This document shows, piece after piece, positions 51,207 through 60,869 of a DNA stretch of 64,000 nt. The notes under the pieces are model-generated. The model did no database searches. It was not told where the DNA came from and worked only from the letters and a program-made list of their open reading frames with translations. Each line of letters begins with the position of its first letter. The stretch's first letter is position 1. The position numbers and the translations under genes were made by a program. Source of the stretch: Spirochaetota bacterium (GTDB lineage: Bacteria; Spirochaetota; Spirochaetia; Treponematales; Rectinemataceae); contig JAKLFE010000019.1 in the NCBI GenBank assembly GCA_022711355.1, forward strand, positions 1-64,000, written 5' to 3'.

Positions 51207-52460
51207 ATGAATCGCTTCCGCCCCATCGCAGCGGCGCTCATCGCGCTCCTGGCCCTGTCCGCCTTCCCGGCCTTCGCCGAGAAGGTGTCGATCACCTACT
51301 GGCAGTACTTCTACCAGTCCAAGGTCGACCTCATGAACCAGCTCATCGAGAACTTCGAGAAGGCGAACCCCGACATCGACGTCGAGCAGGTGACCTTCCC
51401 CTACGAGAGCTACCAGCAGAAGGTCGCGGCCGCGATCCCGGCCGGCGAGGGCCCCGACGTCGTCAACCTCTTCTACGGCTGGCTCCCGCTCTGGGTCAAG
51501 TCCGGCTACATCCAGGCCCTGCCCCAGTCAGACTTCAGCGCCGACTACTTCAAGAAGGGCTTCTATCCCTTCGTCGCCGAGTCCGTGAACTTCGGGGGCA
51601 AGAACTACTCCGTGCCCACCGCCGTGCGCACCCTCGCCCTGATCTACAACAAGAGGCTCTTCCGCGAGGCGGGGCTCGACCCGGCCAAGCCGCCCAAGAC
51701 CCTCGAGGAGCTCGCCGCCTACGCGAAGAAGCTCTCCAAGTACGACGCCAAGGGCAACCTGGTCCAGGCCGGCCTGCTCATGCAGCCCAACGGCCAGGGC
51801 CACGTCTGGATCCGCGAGGTTCTCTTCCGCCAGTTCGGGGCGACCCCCTACAGCGCCGACGGCCGCAAGGTGACCTACGCGGACGCCAAGGGCGCCCAGG
51901 CCTTCAAGTGGTACACGGACCTCGTCACCAAGGACAAGGTCGGCTACCCGAACTTCTCCACCGACGACGTCACCGCCTTCAAGGCCCAGGTCGGGGCGAT
52001 GAACGTCGACGGCTCCTTCCGCATCGCCACCCTCAACGCGGTCAAGGACCTCGAGTGGGGCGTCGCCGAGCTGCCGAGCTACAAGGGCGTCAAGTCCAAC
52101 TTCGCCTCCTTCTGGACCCACTCGATCGCGAGCGGGGTCGAGGGTAAGAAGCTCGAGGCCTCGGTCAAGTTCCTCAAGTACATCACGAGCGCCGAGGTCC
52201 AGGAGCTCTGGCTCCAGAAGGTCGGCGAGCTCCCCGCCACGCCGAGCCTCTCCGCCAAGTACAAGGCCGACCCGGTGATCAGCGTCTTCCTGAACGGGCT
52301 CGGGCCCGCGCACGCCACCTCCTACGTGGACGAGGCCGGCCAGCGCGCGATCCTCGTCGACGCCGTCGACGAGGTCAACCTGAAGGGCGGCGATCCCGCG
52401 GCCGTCCTCAAGGCCGCGGCCGCCAAGGAGCAGAAGCTCATCGACGATTTCTGGAAGTGA
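51207..52460 (+). CDS. Sugar ABC transporter substrate-binding protein (SBP_bac_1)
   Basis: 417 aa from the ATG at 51207 (GAGGAGG upstream). Signal peptide MNRFRPIAAALIALLALSAF ending PAFA. Then VSITYWQYFYQSKVDLMNQL, FEKANPDIDVEQVTFPYESY, AAIPAGEGPDVVNLFYGWLP, and the C-terminal AAAKEQKLIDDFWK. It belongs to the CUT1 family that binds oligosaccharides or glycerol-phosphate-like ligands. There is no lipobox, so the receptor is probably periplasmic. Confidence 0.9.
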   Translation: MNRFRPIAAALIALLALSAFPAFAEKVSITYWQYFYQSKVDLMNQLIENFEKANPDIDVEQVTFPYESYQQKVAAAIPAGEGPDVVNLFYGWLPLWVKSGYIQALPQSDFSADYFKKGFYPFVAESVNFGGKNYSVPTAVRTLALIYNKRLFREAGLDPAKPPKTLEELAAYAKKLSKYDAKGNLVQAGLLMQPNGQGHVWIREVLFRQFGATPYSADGRKVTYADAKGAQAFKWYTDLVTKDKVGYPNFSTDDVTAFKAQVGAMNVDGSFRIATLNAVKDLEWGVAELPSYKGVKSNFASFWTHSIASGVEGKKLEASVKFLKYITSAEVQELWLQKVGELPATPSLSAKYKADPVISVFLNGLGPAHATSYVDEAGQRAILVDAVDEVNLKGGDPAAVLKAAAAKEQKLIDDFWK

Positions 52461-52519
52461 CACGCATACGGGCCGGCGCGGGGCGGGAGGCCGCCCCGCG
52501 CCGGCCCAAAAGGAAAGCC

Positions 52520-53407
52520 ATGACCCTTGCGACCAAGCGCGCGATGACCGCCTACGCCTTCCTCGCGCTCCCCCTCGCCTTCTTCCTCGCTGTCCGCTTC
52601 GGGCCCATGCTCTACATGATGGGCAGGAGCCTCACGAGCTGGGGCCTGCTGCGCAAGACTTCCTCCTTCGTGGGGCTCGGCAACTTCCGCGAGATCCTCG
52701 CCGACCCGGTCTTCCTCCAGTCCCTCTCGAACACGGCCAAGTACGCCGTCTTCGGCGCGCCGGCGGTCATCGCCCTGAGCCTGGGCATCGCCCTCCTCCT
52801 CGACCTCGTGCCCAGGGGCAAGGGCGCCTACCGCCTCATCTACGTCCTGCCCTACATCACGCCGATCGTGGCGGTGAGCTGGGTCTGGCGCTGGATGTTC
52901 CAGTCCCCGCCCCTCGGCGTGGTCAACGCCGGCCTCGCGGCCCTGGGCCTGCCCGCCCAGGAGTTCCTGAACAGCCCCCGGCAGGCCCTGCCCTCGATCC
53001 TCGCGGTCAACGTCTGGGTCGAGCTCGGCTACTGCACGACCGTCTTCCTCGCGGGGATCCAGACCATCCCCTCCGAGGTCGTGGAGGCGGCCCGAATCGA
53101 CGGGGCCTCGGCCCGCCAGGTCCTGCGCAAGATCGTCCTCCCCCTCCTCGCGCCCGTCACCTTCTTCCTGGCGGTGATGGAGGGCATCCAGTTCCTGCGC
53201 ATCTTCACCCAGGTCTACAACATGTCCATGCAGGCCACGGGCGGCCCCCTGAACTCCACGAAGTCGGCGGCCCTCTTCATCTACCAGAAGGCCTTCGTCA
53301 ACTTCGAGATGGGCTTGGCCTCGGCGGCGAGCCTGGTGCTCTTCGCGATCATCATGGCCGTGACCCTGGTGCAGATCAGGGTCCTCGACAAGAAGCTCAA
53401 CTACTAG
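52520..53407 (+). CDS. Sugar ABC transporter permease (CUT1, MalF/UgpA-like)
   Basis: 295 aa from the ATG at 52520 (AGGAAAG upstream). Six membrane segments; the EAA loop is EAARIDGASARQVLRKIVLP. YVLPYITPIVAVSWVWRWMF matches MalF-type permeases. The frame is open to 52457 but that extension is Arg/Pro-rich and lacks a ribosome site. It pairs with the next permease. Confidence 0.92.
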   Translation: MTLATKRAMTAYAFLALPLAFFLAVRFGPMLYMMGRSLTSWGLLRKTSSFVGLGNFREILADPVFLQSLSNTAKYAVFGAPAVIALSLGIALLLDLVPRGKGAYRLIYVLPYITPIVAVSWVWRWMFQSPPLGVVNAGLAALGLPAQEFLNSPRQALPSILAVNVWVELGYCTTVFLAGIQTIPSEVVEAARIDGASARQVLRKIVLPLLAPVTFFLAVMEGIQFLRIFTQVYNMSMQATGGPLNSTKSAALFIYQKAFVNFEMGLASAASLVLFAIIMAVTLVQIRVLDKKLNY

Positions 53408-53417
53408 GAGGCCGGCG

Positions 53418-54242
53418 ATGAAGGTTCGAAAGGCCGGCGTCGCGGCCGCCTACGCCATCCTGACCCTCTTCTCGGTCACGATGCTCTTCCCCTTCTTCTG
53501 GATGCTGATGTCCAGCCTGAAGGACGCGACGCAGATCTTCCAGATGCGGCTCCTGCCCGCTAAGCCGACCCTGGGCAACTACGCCTACATCTTCCTGTCG
53601 CGCAGCTCCCGCTTCCCCCAGTGGTTCCTGAACAGCGCGATCATGGCCGTCTGCACGACGCTCTCGGTCCTCTTCTTCGACTCGCTCGTGGGCTACACCC
53701 TCTCGAAGTTCCGCTTCCCGGGGAAGAAGCTTATCTTCCTCCTGATCATCAGCACCCTCATGATCCCCACCGAGATGCTGGTGATCCCCTGGTACGCGAT
53801 GGCCCGCTCCCTGAAGTGGGTCAACAGCTACTGGGGCATCATGTTCCCCGGCATGATCAGCGCCTTCGGCGTCTTCCTCATGCGGCAGTTCATGGGCACG
53901 ATCCCCGACGACTTCGTGGACGCGGCCCGCGTCGACGGCCAGGGGGAGCTGCGCATCTTCCTGCGCGTGATCCTCCCCCTCGTCACGCCGGCCCTCGCCA
54001 CCCTCGCCATCTTCAACTTCATCGGCAACTGGAACGCCTTCCTCTGGCCCCTCATCGCGGCCTCGAAGCCGCGCATGTTCACCCTGCCGGTGGGGCTCGC
54101 CAACTTCTCCGGCGAGGCCGGCTCGGACTGGCACCTCATCATGACGGGGGCGACCGTCTCCATGCTCCCCCTCGTCCTCGTCTTCCTGGCGTTCCAGAAG
54201 CAGATAGTCCGGGGCATCGCCATGACCGGGCTGAAAGGATAG
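53418..54242 (+). CDS. Sugar ABC transporter permease (CUT1, MalG/UgpE-like)
   Basis: 274 aa. N-terminal LFPFFWMLMSSLKDATQIF and EAA loop DAARVDGQGELRIFLRVILP mark a MalG-type subunit, and the C-terminus LVLVFLAFQKQIVRGIAMTG is characteristic. It lies 10 bp after its partner. No ABC ATPase is encoded in this operon, so a shared MsiK/UgpC-like ATPase elsewhere must serve it. Confidence 0.92.
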   Translation: MKVRKAGVAAAYAILTLFSVTMLFPFFWMLMSSLKDATQIFQMRLLPAKPTLGNYAYIFLSRSSRFPQWFLNSAIMAVCTTLSVLFFDSLVGYTLSKFRFPGKKLIFLLIISTLMIPTEMLVIPWYAMARSLKWVNSYWGIMFPGMISAFGVFLMRQFMGTIPDDFVDAARVDGQGELRIFLRVILPLVTPALATLAIFNFIGNWNAFLWPLIAASKPRMFTLPVGLANFSGEAGSDWHLIMTGATVSMLPLVLVFLAFQKQIVRGIAMTGLKG

Positions 54243-54249
54243 GCGGACC

Positions 54250-55203
54250 ATGCGCGTCATCGATTCGCACGTGCACTTCCCCGAGGACCGGATCATCGAC
54301 GACGGGAGGCCCCGCGGCGCGGCCGGCTCGGGCGGCGTCGGCTACACGAGCGGACGCCCCGCCCCCGGGGCGGCGGCGAAGGCCCCCTCCCATCCCTGGC
54401 TCGAGGCCGAGAAGGCGAGGTGGGAGGCCGCGTGGCGCTTCCCCGCCGCCGCCGCCGTCGGTCTCGAGGAGGGCGAGCGCCTGTGGCGGGCCGAGGTGGA
54501 CGGGCGCGAGCACCTGAAGGCCGTGGTCTTCGTCACCGCGGGCTCGAACGAGCTCGCCGGGGAGCTCGCCGCCCGCCACCCCGGGGCCTTCTACGGCTAC
54601 GCCCACCACGACCCCCTCCTGCCCGACGCCCCCGAGCGCCTCGAGCGGGCCCTCGCGGGGCAGGGCCTGCGCGGCTACAAGCTGCTCGGCCCCAAGATCG
54701 ACCGCCGCCTCGACGACCCCTCCTTCTACCCCCTGTGGGAGATCGCGAGCGCGCATAACGCGCCCGTCCTCATCCACTTCGGCATCATGGGAGGGGCGGG
54801 GGGGATCGCGAACCACGTCAACATCAATCCCATCGTCATCCACGACGTGGCCAAGCGCTTCCCCTCCTTGCCGATCATCGTGCCCCACTTCGGCTGCGGC
54901 TACGTCTTCGAGACCCTCCAGCTCTGCTGGGCCTGCCCCAACGTCTACGTCGACACCTCGGGCTCGAACCAGTGGATGCGCTGGATGCCCTACGAGGTCA
55001 GCCTCGCCTCGCTCTTCCGCAAGTACCGCGAGACCATCGGGGCCACGCGCATCATCTTCGGCACGGACTCGAGCTGGTTCCCCCGGGGCTTCGCCGACGC
55101 CTACCTCGACGTCCAGGTGCGGGAGATGACGGACAACGGATACAGCGCGGACGAGGTCGACGCGGTCCTGTACCGCAACATAGCGGGCCTCCTCGGCATC
55201 TGA
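54250..55203 (+). CDS. Amidohydrolase-2-type TIM-barrel metal-dependent hydrolase
   Basis: 317 aa. Metal-binding HVH in DSHVHFPEDR near the N-terminus, IHFGIMGGAGG, IVPHFGCGYVFE with the next metal His, and the terminal IIFGTDSSWFPRGF with the catalytic Asp. This family includes decarboxylases and lactonases, and the sugar-operon context suggests a lactone or acid intermediate, but the substrate is not readable. It lies 8 bp after the permease gene. Confidence 0.82.
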   Translation: MRVIDSHVHFPEDRIIDDGRPRGAAGSGGVGYTSGRPAPGAAAKAPSHPWLEAEKARWEAAWRFPAAAAVGLEEGERLWRAEVDGREHLKAVVFVTAGSNELAGELAARHPGAFYGYAHHDPLLPDAPERLERALAGQGLRGYKLLGPKIDRRLDDPSFYPLWEIASAHNAPVLIHFGIMGGAGGIANHVNINPIVIHDVAKRFPSLPIIVPHFGCGYVFETLQLCWACPNVYVDTSGSNQWMRWMPYEVSLASLFRKYRETIGATRIIFGTDSSWFPRGFADAYLDVQVREMTDNGYSADEVDAVLYRNIAGLLGI

Positions 55204-55242
55204 GGGGCCGCGGGGCGGCTCCCGGCGCCCCAAGGAGCGAGC

Positions 55243-56682
55243 ATGTTCTCTGCCGTCTACACCGAGCGGGTCCTCGAGCCGGCCTACGGCAACTGGAAGG
55301 CCCTCTACGCCGAGGACGCGATGGCGGTGCACCGCGCCCACCTGGTCGGCCTCGCCGAGCGGGGCATCGTGGAGCGGGGTACCGCGGCGGCCATAGCGCG
55401 GGCCGTCGACGCCATCGGCCGCGAGTTCCGCTACCCCGAGCGCATCCCCGAGGGGGTCGAGGACCTGTACTTCGTCTTCGAGCGCGAGCTGGGCGAGCGC
55501 GTCGGCGCGGAGCGGGCCGCCTACCTCCACACGGCGCGCAGCCGCAACGACATGGACACGACCGTGTTCCGCATGGCCCTCCGCCGGGCCCTCGCGGCCC
55601 TGGCGCGCTCGGCCCTCGGGACGGCCCGAGCCGCCGCGTCCCGGGCGCGCGCGGGCTCGGCCGAGCTGACGGTCCTGTACACCCACGGGCAGCCGGCCAA
55701 CGTCTCGACGATGGGGCACTACCTCGAGGCCTTCGCCGCCGACCTGGCCGAGGACGTCGAGGACCTCGTCGCGGCCCTGGGCGCCGTCGACCGCTCGACG
55801 ATGGGGGCCTGCGCCATCACGGGCACGGGCTTCCCCCTCGACCGCCGGAGGGTCGCCTCCCTCCTGGGCTTCGCCGGCCTCGTCGAGAACAGCTACCAGG
55901 CCATCTCGACCTCGCACTGGCTGACGCGGCCCGCCGCCGCGACGCGCGCGCTCATGGGCGACTGCGGCCGCCTCGCGGCCGACCTCCTGCACAAGGCGAG
56001 CTGCGAGGTCGGCCTCGTCGACTTCCCCGACTCCCTCGTCCAGAAGAGCAGCATCATGCCCCAGAAGCGGAACCCCGTCATCCTCGAGCACGCGCGGATC
56101 CATGCCTCACAGGCCGCGGGCGGCTGCGCCGCCCTCGAGGACCTGTACCGCAACGTGCCCTACCAGGACGTCAACGAGGCGGCGGACGCCCCGGTGAGCG
56201 CCTTCCTCGGGACCCTCGGCATAGCGGAGTCCGCCCTGGCCCTCGTCGCGGAGATAGCGGCCAAGGTGAGCTCCAACCAGGCCCGGGCCCGCGAGATCGC
56301 CCTCCGCTACGGGGTCACGACGACCGAGCTCGCCGACGAGATGGTCAGGAGCGCCGGGATCGGCTTCCGGACCGCCCACGAGATCTGCGCGGCCTTCGTG
56401 CGCTCGGGCAACGAGCACGGCGCCCTCCGCTCGGCCTTCTCCGAGCGGGTCGGGAGGGAGCTCCCCTTCGACGACGCGCGGATCGAGGACATCCTCTCCC
56501 CCGAGCGCTTCGTCGCGGCGCGGAGGACGGAGGGCGGGCCGGCCCCCGAGGGCATGGCGGGGGCCTATGCGGCCCTCGAGTCGCGGCTCGCGGGGATCGA
56601 TGCCTCCCTCCGGGCCCGCGACGGGCGGATAGCCTCGGCCGAGGACGAGCTCGCCTCCGCCTGGAAGGCCCTCCTCGGATGA
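55243..56682 (+). CDS. Argininosuccinate lyase-like fumarase/aspartase superfamily enzyme
   Basis: 479 aa. The superfamily signature SSIMPQKRNP (catalytic Ser loop) is intact; YLHTARSRNDMDTTVFRMAL resembles the ArgH substrate loop and YTHGQPANVSTMGHYLEAF resembles the His-containing loop. The context is a sugar ABC operon rather than arg genes, so it may cleave a C-N or C-O bond of an imported conjugate rather than argininosuccinate. AAGGAG lies upstream of the ATG at 55243, and the stop overlaps the ROK kinase start. Confidence 0.8.
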   Translation: MFSAVYTERVLEPAYGNWKALYAEDAMAVHRAHLVGLAERGIVERGTAAAIARAVDAIGREFRYPERIPEGVEDLYFVFERELGERVGAERAAYLHTARSRNDMDTTVFRMALRRALAALARSALGTARAAASRARAGSAELTVLYTHGQPANVSTMGHYLEAFAADLAEDVEDLVAALGAVDRSTMGACAITGTGFPLDRRRVASLLGFAGLVENSYQAISTSHWLTRPAAATRALMGDCGRLAADLLHKASCEVGLVDFPDSLVQKSSIMPQKRNPVILEHARIHASQAAGGCAALEDLYRNVPYQDVNEAADAPVSAFLGTLGIAESALALVAEIAAKVSSNQARAREIALRYGVTTTELADEMVRSAGIGFRTAHEICAAFVRSGNEHGALRSAFSERVGRELPFDDARIEDILSPERFVAARRTEGGPAPEGMAGAYAALESRLAGIDASLRARDGRIASAEDELASAWKALLG

Positions 56683-57677
56683 GCGGCGCCGAGGGCTTCG
56701 TCGGCATCGATCTCGGGGGCACGAAGATCAGGGGCATCCTCGCCGACGGCGAGGGCCGGATCCTGGCCTCCCGCCTCGAGCCGACCGGGGCGGGCAGGGG
56801 GAGCGAGGCGGTCTTCGAGACCCTGGCCTCGATCGCGGCCTCCCTCGTCGAGGAGGGCAGGGCGGCCGGTCGCCTCCCCCGGTCCGTCGGGGTCGGGGCC
56901 CCGGGCCCCCTCGACGCCGAGCGCGGCATCATCCTCGTGACGGAGAACCTCCCCTTCGTCGACTTCCCCCTCGGGCCCTCCCTCGAGGCCCGCCTCGGGC
57001 TCCCGGTGAAGCTCGACAACGACGGCTGCGCCGCGGCCATGGGCGAGTACCTCTACGGGGCGGGGCGAGGAGCGGATCCCCTGGTCTACGTGACGGCGAG
57101 CACCGGGATCGGCGGCGGCGCCGTCATCGGGGGCCGGCCCCTCCGCGGCCGCGGCTCGAACGCCCTCGAGGTGGGGCACATGACCCTCCTGCCCGATGGG
57201 CCGGCCTGCAAGTGCGGGAACCGGGGCTGCGCCGAGGCCCTCGCCTCGGGTACCGCCATCGCGGCCCGGGCCGAGGAGGCCGTCCTGGCGGCCCGCTCGG
57301 GCGGGAGGCCCACCTCGCTCTCCTCCTGCCCCCGCCTCGGGGCCGAGGAGGTCTTCCGCGAGGCCGGCCGCGGCGACGCCGTGGCGGAGCTCATCGCCTC
57401 CGAGGCCCTCGCCTACCTCGGCATCTGCGTCGCCAATCTCGCCACCATCTTCGATCCCGAGATCATCGTCATCGGCGGGGGCCTGTGCCGCTCGGGGGAG
57501 CGGCTCTTCGAGGCCGTCCGGCTCGCCGTGCGGAGCCGCTGCTCGAAGGCCGTCTCCGGCTCCCTCCGCATCCTCCCCGCCGGCCTCGGCGGGGACTCGG
57601 GGGCCTTGGGCGCCGCGGCCCTCGGTCATTTTTCGCCATCCGGGGCGAAAAACGACATCGCCGAAGCGGCGCACTAG
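56679..57677 (+). CDS. ROK-family sugar kinase
   Basis: 332 aa from the ATG at 56679, overlapping the lyase stop. GIDLGGTKIRGILAD, VGVGAPGPLDAERGI, LDNDGCAAAMGEYLYG, TASTGIGGGAVIGG, the ROK His EVGHMTLLPDGP and the zinc cluster CKCGNRGCAEALASGTA are all present. No DNA-binding domain. It should phosphorylate glucose, an N-acetyl sugar or similar, released by the operon's enzymes. Confidence 0.9.
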   Translation: MSGAEGFVGIDLGGTKIRGILADGEGRILASRLEPTGAGRGSEAVFETLASIAASLVEEGRAAGRLPRSVGVGAPGPLDAERGIILVTENLPFVDFPLGPSLEARLGLPVKLDNDGCAAAMGEYLYGAGRGADPLVYVTASTGIGGGAVIGGRPLRGRGSNALEVGHMTLLPDGPACKCGNRGCAEALASGTAIAARAEEAVLAARSGGRPTSLSSCPRLGAEEVFREAGRGDAVAELIASEALAYLGICVANLATIFDPEIIVIGGGLCRSGERLFEAVRLAVRSRCSKAVSGSLRILPAGLGGDSGALGAAALGHFSPSGAKNDIAEAAH

Positions 57678-57690
57678 CGACGCTTCGGCG
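57659..57690 (-). terminator. Hairpin in convergent spacer, candidate terminator
   Basis: CGCCGAAGC (57659-57667) pairs with GCTTCGGCG (57682-57690). On the minus strand the stem is followed about 6 nt later by TTTTT. The left part overlaps the ROK kinase 3' end. A second palindrome, TTTTTCGCC/GGCGAAAAA, lies at 57629-57652. Confidence 0.45.
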
Positions 57691-57765
57691 AGTCACGATC
57701 CGGCCATCCCTGGCCTCACGGCCGACGGGATTTTAGGCCCGAATTGCCTCGGCGTTCCGCCGAGC

Positions 57766-58470
57766 TCAGGTCTCAGCTATCAGGAGCGTCTTCGCGTCGA
57801 GCTTCAGCTTCAGGTCCTGCGGATTCATCCGGCCGTGGTCTTTCACCACCGTGAAGTGGATGTACTCGGCCTTGGGCTCGAGGAGGATGAGGACGGCGAT
57901 GCTCTCGAGGTACTCGCGGAGGATGACCGGGACGTTGTTCTTGTCTACCAGGGGCTCCTCGCCGATGAGGGTGCAGGAGTACCAGACCTCGAGGCCCATC
58001 TCGGCGGCGAACTGCTTGACCTTGGCCAGCTGGTCCTTGGTGGCCCGGGTGAAGTCGAAGCCGTCGACGATCAGAGTGGAGGCCTTGAAGCCGCCGTCGA
58101 CGACCATGGCCTTGAGGGAGCGGAGGATCTGCTCGATCGAGACCCCCTCCTGCGCGAAGTTCATGATGACCCGGTTCTTCACCAGCTCGTCCTTGACCTC
58201 GCCCAGCTTCTCGAGGCTCTTTCGCTTGGCCAGCTCGCCGAAGATGTTCTCGTACCAGGATATGACGTAGCTCGTGTGGGCGGTGAAGGATACGTGGATG
58301 ACCTTCTCGCCTTGGAGAAGCTTGTCGAGGGCGAGCTGCACGAGCACCGAGGTCTTGCCGATGCCCTTACGGCTCGCGATGACGCCGATGTTGCCGGGCT
58401 TCAGGCCTCCTTCGATGGATTTCTCCAGGAGGCGCACCGGGCTCTTGGCGATGAGCTCCTCTTTCAGCAT
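57766..58470 (-). CDS. RecA/KaiC-like P-loop ATPase of unknown role
   Basis: 234 aa. N-terminal GGLKPGNIGVIASRKGIGKT acts as a Walker A (GIGKT), and STLIVDGFDF is a Walker B. It resembles the RecA/DnaB/KaiC core in a minimal form, with no extra domain. It is conserved in spirochaetes as I recall, but I cannot name it. The gene is more A/G-rich at third positions than its neighbours. AAAGGAG precedes the ATG. Confidence 0.65.
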   Translation of the reverse strand: MLKEELIAKSPVRLLEKSIEGGLKPGNIGVIASRKGIGKTSVLVQLALDKLLQGEKVIHVSFTAHTSYVISWYENIFGELAKRKSLEKLGEVKDELVKNRVIMNFAQEGVSIEQILRSLKAMVVDGGFKASTLIVDGFDFTRATKDQLAKVKQFAAEMGLEVWYSCTLIGEEPLVDKNNVPVILREYLESIAVLILLEPKAEYIHFTVVKDHGRMNPQDLKLKLDAKTLLIAET

Positions 58471-58624
58471 AGGGACTCCTTTGGTCGGTGGTGGTGGGCG
58501 AAGGAGGGAGGGCTGTCGAAGGGACGGGCGGGAAGACGAAGGGTCACGCGGCCTCCTCCTTTCCGGTTTTCAGTATAACCCTATTTGGCCAATCAGGCAA
58601 AACACACTTGCGGAAGCCGCATAC

Positions 58625-58745
58625 AGGAAGGGAAGAGAGGCGCAGAGGCACAGAGGAAGGAAGAGAGGAATGCAGGCTGAGAAGACCAAGCACAATCGTC
58701 GCTATCTCCTCTCTCACATCCCCTCTGTGTCTCGGCGTTTTTTAT
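58625..58745. repeat. Inverted-repeat element R4 (CACAGAG octamer arms), no ORF
   Basis: The left arm GAGAGGCGCAGAGGCACAGAG with GAGAGGAATGCAGG (about 58635-58675), and the right arm CTCCTCTCTCACATCCCCTC followed by TGTGTCTCGGCG (about 58706-58736), form an imperfect inverted repeat around a ~30-bp interior. The right-arm core CTCTCTCACAT...CCCTCTGTGTCTC is shared with R1 and R3. It fills most of the 308-bp spacer between fusA and the ATPase gene, so the element family is not restricted to the lysine operon. Confidence 0.75.
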
Positions 58746-58778
58746 CCCCGTATCTCCCCTGCTCGGCCTTCGCGCAGG

Positions 58779-60869
58779 CTATTTGCCCTGCTCGGCCTTG
58801 CGCTTTTCCAGGTACTCCTTGCGAAGCTGCTCGGAGACGTTCGTCGGGACCTTGCCGTACTTCTGGAACTCCATGGTGAACTCGGCCTTGCCCTGGGACA
58901 TGGAGCGGAGGACCGTGGAGTAGCCGAACATCTCCGAAAGGGGCACCTCGGCCTCGACCTTGCAGAAGGCCCCGTCCTCGGTGGAGGAGGTGATCATGCC
59001 GCGGCGCTGGTTGATGGAGCCGAAGATGTTGCCCTGGAACTCGGTCGGGCCCTCGACGGAGACGCGCATGATCGGCTCGAGGATCACCGGCTTGGCCTTC
59101 TCGTAGGCCTCGCGGAAGCCGCCGATGGCCGCGAGCTGGAAGGCGATGTCGGAGGAGTCGACCGCGTGGGACTGGCCGTCGTTGATCGTCACCTTGGTGT
59201 TGACGATGGGGAAGCCGATGACCGAGCCGCGCTTGATGGACTCCTTGAAGCCCTTGTCGCAGCTGGGGATGAACTCGCGGGGGATGGCTCCGCCCTTGAC
59301 CTGGTCGACGAACTCGTAGTTGGCGGTCTCGCAGGGCTCGATGAAGCCCGCGACGCGGCCGTACTGGCCCGAGCCGCCGGTCTGCTTCTTGTGGGTGTAG
59401 TTGAAGTCGGCCCGCTGGGTGATGGCCTCGCGGTAGGCGACCTGGGGCATGCCCGTGGTCACCTCGCACTTGTACTCGCGGCGCATGCGCTCGATGTAGA
59501 CCTCGAGGTGGAGCTCGCCCATGCCCTTGATGATGGTCTGGTTGGACTCGGGGTCGACGTAGGTCTGGAAGGTGGGATCTTCCTTGGTGAAGCGGTTGAG
59601 GGCCTTGCCCATCTGGTCGCCGGACTTCTTGTCCTTTGGCTCGATGGCCAGGGAGATGACCGGCTCGGGCACGAACATGGAGGTCATGGCGTAGTTCAGG
59701 TCGGGGTCGCAGAAGGTGTCCCCCGAGGCGCAGTCGACGCCGAAGAGGGCGACGATATCGCCGTTGTAGCCCTCGTTGATGTCTTCCATGTTGTTGGCGT
59801 GCATGCGCACCAGGCGCCCGACCTTGAATTTCTTGCGGGAGCGGGTGTTGTAGAGCTCGGTCCCCTTCTTGATCTCGCCCTGGTAGATGCGGACGTAGGT
59901 GAGCTGGCCGTACTGGCCGTCCTCGAGCTTGAAGCCGAGGGCGACGGTCTTGGCGTTCGGGTCGGCCTTGAGCTCGACCTCGGCCTCGGCGTTGTCCAGG
60001 TCGAGGGCGACGTTGCGGACCTCGGTGGGGTCGGGGAGGTAGCGCTGGACCCCGTCGAGTAGGAGCTGGACGCCCTTGTTCTTGTAGGCCGAGCCCACGA
60101 AGACGGGGACGAGCTTCTCGGCGACGCAGCCCGAGCGCACGGCGGCCAGGATCTGATCGACGGTGGCGTTGCCCTCGAGGGCGGCCTCCATGAGCTCGTC
60201 GTCGAACATGGACGCGGCCTCGATGAGCTCCTCGCGGTAGCGCTCGGCGTCGGCGACGAGGTGGCCGGGGATCTCGGCGTAGCGCAGCTCGGTGCCGCCG
60301 TCGCCGTCGAAGTAGACCGCCTTCATCTCGAGGAGGTCGATCACGCCCTCGAGCTTGTCCTCGAGGCCGATGGGGATGGTCATGAAGACGGGATTGAGGC
60401 CGAGCTTCTCGGCGAGCTGGGCCTTGACCCGGAAGGGATTGGCGCCGGTGCGGTCGCACTTGTTGATGAAGGCGAGCCGGGGAACGTGGTAGCGCTTGAG
60501 CTGGCGGTCCACGGTGATGGACTGGGACTGGACGCCGCCGACCGCGCAGAGCACGAGGATGGCCCCGTCGAGGACCCGGAGGGAGCGCTCGACCTCGATG
60601 GTGAAGTCGACGTGGCCGGGGGTGTCGATCAGGTTGATCGTGATGTCCTTCCACGAGACGTTCGTGGCGGCGGACTGGATAGTGATGCCCCGCTCGCGCT
60701 CGAGGTCCATGGAGTCCATGGTGGCCCCGACCCCGTCCTTGCCGTGGACCTCGTGGATCGCGTGGATCTTCTGGCAATAGAAGAGGATGCGCTCCGAAAG
60801 CGTGGTCTTGCCCGAGTCGATGTGGGCGCTGATGCCGATGTTCCTCATCTGGTGAATGTCGATGGACAT
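58779..60869 (-). CDS. fusA: Elongation factor G, spirochaete/mitochondrial EFG1 type
   Basis: About 696 aa from the ATG at 60869; the frame is open to 60962 but that part has no ribosome site and would be an odd extension. GTPase motifs [17 protein letters not shown] and NKCD are intact, and all domains to the C-terminus are present. [20 protein letters not shown] and [15 protein letters not shown] closely resemble mitochondrial EFG1 and spirochaete spdEFG1. EFG1 types translocate on the ribosome but leave recycling to a second EF-G (family knowledge). Confidence 0.93.
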   Translation of the reverse strand: MSIDIHQMRNIGISAHIDSGKTTLSERILFYCQKIHAIHEVHGKDGVGATMDSMDLERERGITIQSAATNVSWKDITINLIDTPGHVDFTIEVERSLRVLDGAILVLCAVGGVQSQSITVDRQLKRYHVPRLAFINKCDRTGANPFRVKAQLAEKLGLNPVFMTIPIGLEDKLEGVIDLLEMKAVYFDGDGGTELRYAEIPGHLVADAERYREELIEAASMFDDELMEAALEGNATVDQILAAVRSGCVAEKLVPVFVGSAYKNKGVQLLLDGVQRYLPDPTEVRNVALDLDNAEAEVELKADPNAKTVALGFKLEDGQYGQLTYVRIYQGEIKKGTELYNTRSRKKFKVGRLVRMHANNMEDINEGYNGDIVALFGVDCASGDTFCDPDLNYAMTSMFVPEPVISLAIEPKDKKSGDQMGKALNRFTKEDPTFQTYVDPESNQTIIKGMGELHLEVYIERMRREYKCEVTTGMPQVAYREAITQRADFNYTHKKQTGGSGQYGRVAGFIEPCETANYEFVDQVKGGAIPREFIPSCDKGFKESIKRGSVIGFPIVNTKVTINDGQSHAVDSSDIAFQLAAIGGFREAYEKAKPVILEPIMRVSVEGPTEFQGNIFGSINQRRGMITSSTEDGAFCKVEAEVPLSEMFGYSTVLRSMSQGKAEFTMEFQKYGKVPTNVSEQLRKEYLEKRKAEQGK

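Noticed and set aside
58488-60062. Plus-strand 524-aa frame opposite fusA
   Set aside because: Shadow of fusA in reverse; Leu/Val/Gly/Asp low-complexity without motifs.
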